A program made the position numbers and the translations under genes. Under the pieces are notes generated by a model, which was not told the DNA's origin, searched no databases, and was given only the letters and a program-made list of their open reading frames with translations. Positions 52,182 through 60,852 of a DNA stretch of 64,000 nt are shown here, piece by piece. Each line of letters starts with the position of its first letter. Within the stretch, counting starts at the first letter, position 1. Source of the stretch: Endozoicomonas gorgoniicola (lineage in GTDB: Bacteria > Pseudomonadota > Gammaproteobacteria > Pseudomonadales > Endozoicomonadaceae); assembly GCF_025562715.2 (NCBI RefSeq), contig NZ_JAPFCC010000001.1, forward strand, positions 1,630,501-1,694,500, in the 5' to 3' direction.

Positions 52182-53486
52182 CTATTCGGAGAGACTCCTG
52201 TTCCAATTAGCGCAGCCGCAGGCACCTGTACAATTGCAGGTGTCAGTAGCTGCAATGGTATTAACGGTATCGTTGCTATCAGAGGTCGGGTTGTTATCTA
52301 TAAGGTAGTCATGGGCGTTCCTGTTTATATTGACCCACGGGGGAAAGTAGTCCAGCAAGCCCTGTAATTCATTGACGTCAAATTCGTTGCGTCTGAACCC
52401 TCCTTCCCTCAGTACGCTGAGTGCCATCAACATGGCACCAATGGTGTCCTGGTCATGAGTAAACTGCTTCACAAGTTGCAGTAACTCCTGCTGAGATTCG
52501 GTATCGGTGAAGAAAAAATGTAAGACAGCCGCTGCTGAACTGGGGCCCCAGAGACCGACTAGAATTCTGGTTTGCTCATTATGAGAACTTCCTACCCTGG
52601 CGCTCGTAGGAAGGAGGCTGTTTAATTCTGACATTACTTCAACATGTGAAGAGCTACCAATGTGCCTTTCGACAATCTTCAGGCATTTCAGAAAAGTGTT
52701 ATCAGTAGCGTATTGGCGAATGCGCCTCAGTGTGGCAAAAGCAAAATCACGATGTGAAGGCCTTGATGCTGGATCGCTTGTCCGGTACTCAATGCTGCTT
52801 CTGGCTGCCAGGGCAATGGCGACTGCGGCAGATATGGCGTGGGGGTGATTGTGACTGACCTCAACGGTCTGCCTGACCAGATGGACAAACCGCTCATCGC
52901 TGATGTAGGGATTAGTATCAATAATACCGACAATTGGGGCGATTCCCATACAACCTCCATTACCCCAGGAGCCGGTTTTTCCTCCAACACTTTTGCTAGA
53001 AAGAGTAAGCACGTCCGCCGGGCTCATTTTGTCCCCACTATCGAATTTCTTATAAAACTTTTTCAGCAGTGTCGCATGACCAGGGCCATAGCCGCGCAGG
53101 TTGACGTCGGGGTGACCAGCCATATCCAGACCAAAGCGCTGTTTTTTAGGGAATTCTGAAAAACACTGGATACGTGCCATCCTTACCCTGTCAACGCCCT
53201 TGCTCTTTTTTGTATAACACCCTGATAAACTCCCTGAAAAATAAGCAAAGATAGCGGCTGCTTTTTGAGTGTCATCAGTGCATAAACACTCCTCGGGCTT
53301 CATATGACGAGGTTCTTTATGGTAATTACGCTCACCACGACTGTCACCTATTCCCGTACCCGCCAAGGCGAGCTCTGCGTTAGTGGGGGGCGCTGCGAAA
53401 ACAGGCATTGAGGTTATTAACAGGGAGGCAATGAAAAATGTTGATGCGTTGAGCATTGAAGAAACCCTTACACTCTTTGTGTTCAT
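52182..53486 (-). CDS. Exported ADP-ribosylglycohydrolase (ARH/DraG) family protein
   Basis: ARH-type enzymes remove ADP-ribose from proteins or split related linkages with two Mg2+. From the ATG at 53486: a signal peptide ending in MPVFA, then TDDT (residues 70-73), GNGGCMGIAPI (175-185), SHNHP (211-215) and DQDTIGAM (345-352). These match the family's metal-binding TDDT, GNG-MR-AP, TH and GDTDTIGA elements as I remember them, with some divergence. Several Cys and a Cys-rich C-terminus (DTCNCTGACGCANW) suit an oxidising compartment. Export is unusual, since DraG and ARH1/ARH3 act in the cytosol. It is adjacent to the PDE-domain protein, across an IS. Confidence 0.7.
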   Translation of the reverse strand: MNTKSVRVSSMLNASTFFIASLLITSMPVFAAPPTNAELALAGTGIGDSRGERNYHKEPRHMKPEECLCTDDTQKAAAIFAYFSGSLSGCYTKKSKGVDRVRMARIQCFSEFPKKQRFGLDMAGHPDVNLRGYGPGHATLLKKFYKKFDSGDKMSPADVLTLSSKSVGGKTGSWGNGGCMGIAPIVGIIDTNPYISDERFVHLVRQTVEVSHNHPHAISAAVAIALAARSSIEYRTSDPASRPSHRDFAFATLRRIRQYATDNTFLKCLKIVERHIGSSSHVEVMSELNSLLPTSARVGSSHNEQTRILVGLWGPSSAAAVLHFFFTDTESQQELLQLVKQFTHDQDTIGAMLMALSVLREGGFRRNEFDVNELQGLLDYFPPWVNINRNAHDYLIDNNPTSDSNDTVNTIAATDTCNCTGACGCANWNRSLSE

Positions 53487-53762
53487 GGACAAGAATGTAT
53501 AGCAGAAAACAACGGTTGAACTTTTTTTTATTCTGCCAATCTATGAACTTACTTAGTGCCTGTCAGAAAACCTATGAAAATTGAGTCACTGACATTCATC
53601 AAACAGTAGAACTGCTCCGCAAGCATTATCAGAGTCTCGCTTATAGGGCACTTCTTGATCAAAGTGCTTGCAAAATAGCCAAAACTGCCATTTTACGAAC
53701 GTGCAGAACCCTCATGCACCCATGATCAAATTTCGGACGGCAAAAGACTGCTGTCAGTAGGG

Positions 53763-54737
53763 CTAAAAATCCCGTTCTTGTAAAATCCTGCCCAAGCGCT
53801 TCAGGTTGCCACCCACAACCGCAAGGGCAACATAGCGCTTGAAGGCATCAATGCCCTTGTCCGGACATTTATCGAGGCCATTGGCTTCCAGAGCATTAAT
53901 GTCAGACTCTACGGCGGAATGCTTTCTTTTTGCCCGGGTAAACTCAAGGTGGTGCTCTCGTTTTTTGTCTTCTGCGGAAAGCCTGCCTTTCTTCGGCAGA
54001 ATGGTTCGTTCCAGAAAGCCATCAAGTTCCTCAAGGTTGGCGGGGCTCCAGAACCCTTTGTCATAACTGACCTGGCTCAGCATGGGAAAGCGTTGTTTTG
54101 CTCCTTTTGCGATAGGCACTGCAACCTGATCGTCTGTCTGCTTTTGCATCACATGGTGATTCAGCGTGAAGCCAAACTGGTCTTGCAGTACGCATACCCG
54201 CAACCCCAACTCTACAGGAACTCCGGCTTTACCCTTGCTGATCCATTCTGTGTGGGGTTCAAAAATCGAGAACACCTTGTCGCTGTGAGGAATCTGCTGA
54301 TGCTCGATCACCCGACGATAAATCAGATTAATCTGGTGACGACTGTGGGCAATGTAGTATTTGAGATTCTCCAGCGCAGACTCATCGGGGGCGCTTTTTT
54401 CTACCAGGGCAGCTGTGCTTTCTGCCTTGCGGATAATGTCGAGACTGTACTTAATGTATTCAAGGTGTGCCGTTTCAATATCGTGCTGACGTGACCGCTG
54501 TTTAAACTCGCAGGCAGCAACGGAATGTTTCAGATTCCGCACCTTGTGATAGCGCTTTCGATGCTGTTTTTTCAGGTATTCCCGCTGACGCCACGCTGGT
54601 AACTGGTACTGGCCAGCCAGGGTGGACGCAAACTCAATAGCCTTACGACAGGCATCGTTTAACAGGCTGATGTCTGTGGGAAAATGAACATCGGTCTTGA
54701 CTACAAACGAATCGGCACGGCCATATAGCGGCTCATC
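53763..54737 (-). CDS. IS transposase, downstream frame (orfB), copy 2
   Basis: Identical to the copy 1 downstream frame, shifted by 35,622 bp; open from the slip site at 54737. It carries the presumed first catalytic Asp region (FVVKTDVHFP) and EADGAD-type later blocks as in copy 1. Confidence 0.78.
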   Translation of the reverse strand, partial: DEPLYGRADSFVVKTDVHFPTDISLLNDACRKAIEFASTLAGQYQLPAWRQREYLKKQHRKRYHKVRNLKHSVAACEFKQRSRQHDIETAHLEYIKYSLDIIRKAESTAALVEKSAPDESALENLKYYIAHSRHQINLIYRRVIEHQQIPHSDKVFSIFEPHTEWISKGKAGVPVELGLRVCVLQDQFGFTLNHHVMQKQTDDQVAVPIAKGAKQRFPMLSQVSYDKGFWSPANLEELDGFLERTILPKKGRLSAEDKKREHHLEFTRAKRKHSAVESDINALEANGLDKCPDKGIDAFKRYVALAVVGGNLKRLGRILQERDF

Positions 54738-55183
54738 TTTTTTTTAACCAGTTGATGGCCTGCTGCCACGACAATCTGGTTTACCTGGTCCAGTATTTCG
54801 GGCGTGAACAGGCTGATATTATCCTGCAATGTCTGGATATGATAAGAGTGCGTGCAGTAAGGACCGTGCCCAAGCATTTTCCGTAGCGTGCCGTGTTCAT
54901 TGGCCAGCTCCTGAAGACGGTCATAATCACAGTTAGTGACCAGCCGCAGGGTGCCAAACACCAGTATGTTCCAGAGATCCATACCGGGACGACCATTATT
55001 ACTGCTGGCAGGAATCATACTTTCAAGAACTTGAAAGACCTGCTCTCTCAGATCAGGTGTAACCCATATGTGCTGCAAGCCCCGCAAAAGCCGGGGAATA
55101 TCATCTCTGGACTTGGGGTTGAATGTGATGGCGGAGATATCAACCTCGCCCAACTGCATTTGTGGATTAATGGTTTGACGCAT
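54701..55183 (-). CDS. IS transposase, upstream frame (orfA), copy 2
   Basis: Identical to orfA of copy 1. The A8 tract is at 54738-54745 with the heptamer A AAA AAG in the zero frame. Confidence 0.8.
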   Translation of the reverse strand: MRQTINPQMQLGEVDISAITFNPKSRDDIPRLLRGLQHIWVTPDLREQVFQVLESMIPASSNNGRPGMDLWNILVFGTLRLVTNCDYDRLQELANEHGTLRKMLGHGPYCTHSYHIQTLQDNISLFTPEILDQVNQIVVAAGHQLVKKKMSRYMAVPIRL

Positions 55184-55314
55184 AAACTCGAAAACAGCCT
55201 GTCTGGGAAAATCTTCGAGTATTATATTTGGCCTCAGGCTGTGTTTTTCAAGGGCTTGAGGGTTTTCGGACAGGCACTACTTATTGAGTTTTAAAGGGAT
55301 TTTTAAGGAAGTAT

Positions 55315-58300
55315 ATGATTACTCATTCATCCTCACCTATTTCTACTGAAAGCAACTTCAGTCCTGAAACAGAACCGCAAGCTGGCTTGTCTGAGACCAG
55401 CAGTATTGCTCAGGTCCCACCCGGGAGTGCCTACATAGAGCAAAACCGTGATGGAGTGTCGTTGCCGACAATACCTCTCGGTGAGAGGTCACTAAAATCA
55501 CTTGGCACAGGCCGGGAGCCTGCCTATCACTGCGGCACGGCTCAATTTTTCGAAGTGACTCAATCCCTTGTGCATCGCTTCCTGCAAAAACCACTGCCTG
55601 GTCAGACCGTTCTCCCGGATGAAATCGCCCGACCCGTACATGGTGCCATGCATGGAGCCAGGGCGGCTTTGTGGATCCCCATACTGCTTAACATCCGGCA
55701 GTCAATGAATGATCCTGAGGCAAAAGCCGTTTCTCCGGAGCAGGTTCACTGGCTGATGACCGCCAGTCTTTTTCACGATTCCGGACGGGAAGGAGAGGGG
55801 GAGGATACTCCTGAATGGGAAAGAACCAGTGCTGAGCAGTGTGAGGATCACCTGTTAGCCATGGGCTGCCCGCATTCTATGGTGGCGGCCTGTAAAAGCA
55901 GCATTATTAACAAGGATCGGTCCGACCGTTCCGCTAAGACTCTGGTTGAGAAACTTATCCACGACGCTGATTGCCTGGAGATTATGAGGACAAGCAGTGG
56001 TAACCGGTTCGATCTTGCCGAGCTGGACCTGTACCATGATTTTTCCGCTGAACCGGATATCGACTCACAGCTTTACAATCTGGCCAGTCAGGTCAGGGAC
56101 GTTATTGCGCAACAGGGGGATTTATCCGGTACCACCCAGATCATTAACTCAAAATCCGGTTTTTCTGAGCAGAAGGAAAAGGCTGTCAGGCATCACTTTT
56201 CAACGGCCATTAAAGAGCGTGCTGAATTTGCGGATAATGCGCTGCTTTATCAGGTTGATTTCCTGAAAGAAAAAGCGCCGGAACTTTTTAAAATGTATCA
56301 GGATACTACCCCGCCTTTGCCTGACAGCGAGGAGTTATTGAGTCCGGTTAAGGCTGTTGAACTGAATAAAAACGGGAAAGCAGACAATGGTAAATACCTT
56401 GTCAGGGAGCGGAAAAACCCAGACAGCGCCCGGAATGAGGTGTTAATGGCTAATCTTGCCCGCGAGCTGGGACTGAGCGTGCCTGAAACCCGGCTGGTCA
56501 GAAAAGAGGGAAGGTTCTTTGTGGTTTCGTCTGAGGTTACCGGCAGCCCGATGACAAAAGAACTTGCGCAGGAAGCAGACCCGGCTGAGCTGGCAAAGCT
56601 TTATCTGGTAGCAGCCGTCACCGGCAACAGCAATATAATTGGCGCTGACCATGACCAAACAATAATGGACGAGAACGGTCAGTTAATACCGCTGTATTGG
56701 CAAGAGGCAGGAGAGTTTGGGTCAGCTGGTGGCGAGCAGCGCAAGGCAGGCACCTTTTGCAGTACGGTCTTTGAACTGGATACCCTGCTGAATCCCGGAC
56801 ATTCCCGGACAGAAAGCACTGTGCCCGAAGACTCTCGTGCCGCTCACCATAATGCAGCCACTCTGTTCAGCCAGCGTCTCAGTGAAGCGGACATCAAAAA
56901 TGCGGTTCGTGATCTCCTGTCGAAAGATGTCACTGCCATCGCGCGACTGGTGGAAACAATGGGGCCGGATACTGCCATTGACCGGCAGCGGCTCAGCCGA
57001 ACGCTGATGTTCCGGCTGGCCTGTCTTGCCCGCAGGTTTCCGGAATGCTGTCCTGAGCCGATTACTGCCGCCGAGCAAGGAGCCATTGCCGCTTCTGGTA
57101 TGCAGGGCTATTCAAGGCCGGTGGCTGACTCAGGTATTGAAAATGGCGATTTACGCATTTATCAATTCATGGATGTTCAAAAAACGCCAGTGACCGCCTG
57201 CTGGCTGAAACTTGAGCCTCAGGCAGCCCGTCAACTGGCTGACCGGCTCGGTCTGCCTGATACCGGCATGAATGATCTCCACTACCTGCGTACCTGCCTT
57301 GATGAACTCAGTCAAAAGCCTGCCATGAACCCCTATTGGCGGGTAAAGCTTCAAACTATGGATCGACGTTGTCAGCACCTTATACAGACTGTTGAGGCGG
57401 GCCTGGTGCGCTACCGTCTTCCACAGGATCGCCGCCGTGCAGAGCAGGCGCTTGAATCGTTAAACGGGCTTCGTTGTCAGATAGCCGATGCCCTGGAGTG
57501 CGAAGATAAAAAAACTCTGGCTATTCGCCAGCAACTCCCTGCACAGCTGCCTGAAGGGTTGCCAATCCGGGTAACATCCATCGCTTTTACACCCGTTGAG
57601 GGAAGTACTCTGCCAGCCAGAGAGTTTCGGAATGGCCGTGGCTGGGAAAATGGCAAAGAGGTGGTGATAGACAGGGCGCATCATTATCAACTGGATCCTG
57701 AAGCGTTTCTGCCTCATGAGTGCCTGAAGGAACGTCCCGGCATTGAAATTGACTGGTTCAGTGATGACCTGGCCGATAATTTTTCCATGGCGGGTACGCT
57801 GCATTTACGTACCAGTGGTAATGATTGTCAGGCAACGAAGACACTCCTTGATGCCGTCGCTCAGCTTGGCATTGATATCGAGAGGCCGGACAGTGAGGCT
57901 ATGCAGGCGCAATACGTTGATTCGCTCATAAACCATTATCAGCTCAACCTGCTGTGGGAGCAGACAGAACCGGAATCTTTGGTCTCAGAAAGTCTTGAAG
58001 AAAACAAATCCAACTGGTTGAAATCTCAACTGAAATGGCCAGAGACTCCCCGTTGGGAAGACCATCACCGCATTCTGAACGGGCAGTGCATTTTTTATCT
58101 GCCCAATCATGTGCAAAAAAAGAGCAAGGATGGAAAAACTGAGCCTGCTTACGAGATCCTCCACGAATTAAATTTTCTGGCTTCAGGTTCTCAAGAGCGC
58201 GAGAGCGTTATAGAACGAATCATTCATAGTGGTGGCAACTGTGTCTCCATTACTGAAAGATTCCGGCTCGGTGTGAACCAGGATGCCTATGCCTCAAAGC

Positions 58301-58899
58301 TTCCTGACCTGAAATCCGGAAGTGGTGCGCAGGTTTTCGCTGCGGTCAGGGAGTCCGGAGGTCACAAACCTGACAATTTTCTAAAACTCAAACAGGATCA
58401 CCTGCTGAGAACCGATATTAACAGCAAGGGGCTGGATATGTTTGGTGAGCCAATTCCTGAACTTCAGCATCATGGTCTTCCTGCTCAAAGTCCATCGGCA
58501 TTAGAGGCTGGTTTTGCTTCTGCCGAAATCAGCAGTCGGTTTATCAGCCTTGAAGAGGTGGAAGAAATCGCTGTTCCGGAGGGTGAAAAGATAACCGGGA
58601 AAATGAAAGCGACGTTCGATGGTGGAGAAATAGCGCAGTTCATACGCTGTGGAAATGACTTTCCGGATATGGCTAAGAATAAACTGCCTGGTGTCGCTGT
58701 ATTCGGGACGAACATGGAGATAACTGACGGTTCAGGTATACACACCCTGAAGCTCCCGGAGGAGCTGCGCTTTGTCTATGAAGCCGAGGTAACGATTGAC
58801 TCAGACTCAGTGCTTGTAAGGGCCTTTAACTATGACCGTAATGAATATGTGTCCGCTACCTTCGTTAAAGGTGTTGAAGGCTGGAAGCAGGAGACCTGA
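55315..58899 (+). CDS. Multidomain protein with SidE-like phosphodiesterase domain
   Basis: 1,194 residues with no signal peptide; AAGGAAG lies at proper spacing before the ATG. Residues 80-245 resemble the PDE domain of Legionella SidE effectors: RPVHGAMHGARAALW (His109, His113, Arg115), SLFHDSGREGEGED (His154-Asp155) and LIHDADCLEIMR (His216-Asp217). In SidE this domain releases AMP from ADP-ribosylated ubiquitin during phosphoribosyl-ubiquitination or deubiquitination. About 350-480 (GKYLVRERKNPDSARNEV...) looks like a HipA/PI3-kinase-type fold. Around 915-1090 (GGNCVSITERFRLG, EEVEEIAVPEG) there may be an ADP-ribosyltransferase-like domain, which is speculative. Probably a secreted effector of a type III or IV system. 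Confidence 0.65.
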   Translation: MITHSSSPISTESNFSPETEPQAGLSETSSIAQVPPGSAYIEQNRDGVSLPTIPLGERSLKSLGTGREPAYHCGTAQFFEVTQSLVHRFLQKPLPGQTVLPDEIARPVHGAMHGARAALWIPILLNIRQSMNDPEAKAVSPEQVHWLMTASLFHDSGREGEGEDTPEWERTSAEQCEDHLLAMGCPHSMVAACKSSIINKDRSDRSAKTLVEKLIHDADCLEIMRTSSGNRFDLAELDLYHDFSAEPDIDSQLYNLASQVRDVIAQQGDLSGTTQIINSKSGFSEQKEKAVRHHFSTAIKERAEFADNALLYQVDFLKEKAPELFKMYQDTTPPLPDSEELLSPVKAVELNKNGKADNGKYLVRERKNPDSARNEVLMANLARELGLSVPETRLVRKEGRFFVVSSEVTGSPMTKELAQEADPAELAKLYLVAAVTGNSNIIGADHDQTIMDENGQLIPLYWQEAGEFGSAGGEQRKAGTFCSTVFELDTLLNPGHSRTESTVPEDSRAAHHNAATLFSQRLSEADIKNAVRDLLSKDVTAIARLVETMGPDTAIDRQRLSRTLMFRLACLARRFPECCPEPITAAEQGAIAASGMQGYSRPVADSGIENGDLRIYQFMDVQKTPVTACWLKLEPQAARQLADRLGLPDTGMNDLHYLRTCLDELSQKPAMNPYWRVKLQTMDRRCQHLIQTVEAGLVRYRLPQDRRRAEQALESLNGLRCQIADALECEDKKTLAIRQQLPAQLPEGLPIRVTSIAFTPVEGSTLPAREFRNGRGWENGKEVVIDRAHHYQLDPEAFLPHECLKERPGIEIDWFSDDLADNFSMAGTLHLRTSGNDCQATKTLLDAVAQLGIDIERPDSEAMQAQYVDSLINHYQLNLLWEQTEPESLVSESLEENKSNWLKSQLKWPETPRWEDHHRILNGQCIFYLPNHVQKKSKDGKTEPAYEILHELNFLASGSQERESVIERIIHSGGNCVSITERFRLGVNQDAYASKLPDLKSGSGAQVFAAVRESGGHKPDNFLKLKQDHLLRTDINSKGLDMFGEPIPELQHHGLPAQSPSALEAGFASAEISSRFISLEEVEEIAVPEGEKITGKMKATFDGGEIAQFIRCGNDFPDMAKNKLPGVAVFGTNMEITDGSGIHTLKLPEELRFVYEAEVTIDSDSVLVRAFNYDRNEYVSATFVKGVEGWKQET

Positions 58900-58911
58900 T
58901 CACAACAAGTC

Positions 58912-60762
58912 TCACTTCCTGCTTCTACTCTCCCACCACCAGGTATCCAGCCCGCTGGCGTAATCCGGTGCAGTCTTTGGGTGTTTTAATCCCTTCTTAT
59001 AGATGAAGGGCCAGTAAGGCAGATACCACTGGGGAATAACGGCGTGGTGCCACAACACCACGCGGTCAAGGGCTCGGGCAATATCCACCAGTTCAGATCG
59101 GGACTGAGTCTTCACGGATTTCTCTATGAGTGCGTCCAGTACCGGCAGGCTGATCCCGGAGATGTTTTTACCGGACCGGGCTCTCGCGCTCTCGCTGCCC
59201 CAGAAACTTTTTAACTCGGTACTGGGTGAGATTCCGGGGTAGAAGCCGTGAATGACCATGTCGAAATCAAACTCTCTCAAACGGTTGATGTATTGAGAGG
59301 TGTCAATAGTGCTGACCCGGGCATGGATACCCAGAGCTTTCAGATTGTTAGCAAAGGGAAGCACAAAACGTTCGAATTCAGGTTGAGACAGCAGTATTTC
59401 AAACTCCATCGGTTCGCCCGTTTTCTGGTGAACCAGTTTGCCATTTCGCAACTGCCAGCCAGCTTCTTTTAAGAGTTTCAGTGCCTGACGTTGATTGTTG
59501 CGCCAGTTGCCGCTGCCGTCCGTGGTCGGGGGCTGGTAGACCCGTGTGAACACCTCTTCAGGCAGATCTTTACGCCAGGGGGATAACAGCTCGATTTCTT
59601 TTGCAGAGGGCAGGGTATCGGCAGCCAGTTCAGAGTTAGAGAACAGGCTGTAGGCCTGTTTGTAAATATCAAAGAACAGGTGTTTGTTAATCCACTGAAA
59701 ATCCAGTGCCAGGCTGATGGCCTGACGCAACCGCCTGTCTGCAAACCTGGCTTTACGCAGGTTGAAAACAAAGGCACGCATACCAAGCGTTTTATTAGGC
59801 ACCGCTTCCTGAATAATATCGCCGTTTTTCAGGCGATTGCCCTTATAGCCTTCCGCCCAGTTTTTTGGATTGCCATCCACTCTGAGGTCATAGGCTCCCT
59901 GCTTGAAAGCTTCCAGCGCGATCTGGCCATCACGGTAATAATCAACACGTATTTCATCGAAGTTGTGCCGGCCTTTGTTGACGGGTAAATCTTTTGCCCA
60001 GTAATGTTTCACGCGTTCATAAGTAACATGACGTCCTGCTTCAAAGTCTTTGATTTTAAAGGGGCCACTGGCCAGAGGAACGGTCAGGTCGGCGTTGCCA
60101 ATATCATGCTTTGGTCTAGTCCAGAAATGTTTGGGTAGCACTCTTAGCTGGGAAAGTCTCAGGAGAAGATGTTTGCCCTGGGGACGTGAAAAACGGAATT
60201 CGACTCTCAGGCGGCTGGTGGCTTTGACAGAAGTGACATCCGCATACAGATGACGGTAATGAGGAGGGCCTTTTTCTTTCAGAGCCTTAAAGGTGTAAAC
60301 AACGTCTTCTGCTGTTATAGGGGCATTGTCGTGAAATCGGGCTTCAGGGTGAATGTTGTAGGCCACCCATGTCAGATCCTTTGGGTACTCAATGGACTGG
60401 GCGATCAGTCCGTAAACGGTGTAGGGCTCATCACCCGCCCTGACCATCAGGGTATCGTAAAGGATGTAGCTCTCTGCTGCCCAGTTGCCTTTGGGCGCAA
60501 AGGTATTGAAGGTGTCGAATGAGCCGGTAGCGGCCTTGCGGAGAGTTCCGCCTTTAGGTGCCTGGGGGTTGGCATAGTCAAAATGAGTAAAGTGTTCAGG
60601 GTGCTTGAACTGGTCATAAACACTCAGGGCGTGGGAGCGGGTCACACTGTCATCTGCTCTTAGTGGGGTAAATAGTGGGGTAGATAGTGGGGTAAATAGT
60701 GGGTTGGACAGAAACAGGGTACTGGCGCATAAGATACACAGGTAACAGAGAGCCGTTTTCAT
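58912..60762 (-). CDS. Second YejA-like peptide-binding protein
   Basis: An SBP family 5 paralogue of yejA (EHFTHFDYANPQAPKGGTLR, LASGPFKIKDFEAGRHVTYE, DTSQYINRLREFDFDMV). The ATG at 60762 (MKTALCYLCIL, 616 residues) starts the signal peptide; the frame is open from 60795. The C-region of the signal peptide is expanded by 12-bp DNA repeats (FTPLSTPLFTPL). It lacks the C-terminal anchor of yejA. Tandem yejA genes before yejBEF are common in marine bacteria; here 6.9 kb of accessory genes lies between. Convergent with the PDE gene, 12 bp between stops. Confidence 0.92.
   Translation of the reverse strand: MKTALCYLCILCASTLFLSNPLFTPLSTPLFTPLRADDSVTRSHALSVYDQFKHPEHFTHFDYANPQAPKGGTLRKAATGSFDTFNTFAPKGNWAAESYILYDTLMVRAGDEPYTVYGLIAQSIEYPKDLTWVAYNIHPEARFHDNAPITAEDVVYTFKALKEKGPPHYRHLYADVTSVKATSRLRVEFRFSRPQGKHLLLRLSQLRVLPKHFWTRPKHDIGNADLTVPLASGPFKIKDFEAGRHVTYERVKHYWAKDLPVNKGRHNFDEIRVDYYRDGQIALEAFKQGAYDLRVDGNPKNWAEGYKGNRLKNGDIIQEAVPNKTLGMRAFVFNLRKARFADRRLRQAISLALDFQWINKHLFFDIYKQAYSLFSNSELAADTLPSAKEIELLSPWRKDLPEEVFTRVYQPPTTDGSGNWRNNQRQALKLLKEAGWQLRNGKLVHQKTGEPMEFEILLSQPEFERFVLPFANNLKALGIHARVSTIDTSQYINRLREFDFDMVIHGFYPGISPSTELKSFWGSESARARSGKNISGISLPVLDALIEKSVKTQSRSELVDIARALDRVVLWHHAVIPQWYLPYWPFIYKKGLKHPKTAPDYASGLDTWWWESRSRK
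60662..60707. repeat. 12-bp in-frame tandem repeat in the yejA-like signal peptide
   Basis: Nearly four units of AGTGGGGTAAAT; the second has one substitution and the last is partial. They encode the repeating Phe/Ser-Thr-Pro-Leu segment at the signal peptide cleavage region. Confidence 0.85.
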
Positions 60763-60852
60763 TGAGAAAGTCCTGACTTGGCAGCATTCAGGCATTACAT
60801 CGGCTTCTTGCAGTGAATCTTGTGATGCGCAGGAATAAGGGTTATTGCGAAA

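Larger units (their letters stand above)
53555..55278 (-). mobile_element. 1,724-bp IS, copy 2 (identical to copy 1)
   Basis: Same sequence and length as 17933-19656 as far as read, with the target duplication ACTT (53551-53554 and 55279-55282). It lies between the divergent ARH-like and PDE-like genes, so it probably separates or replaces their promoter regions. Identity with copy 1 indicates recent movement. Confidence 0.93.
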
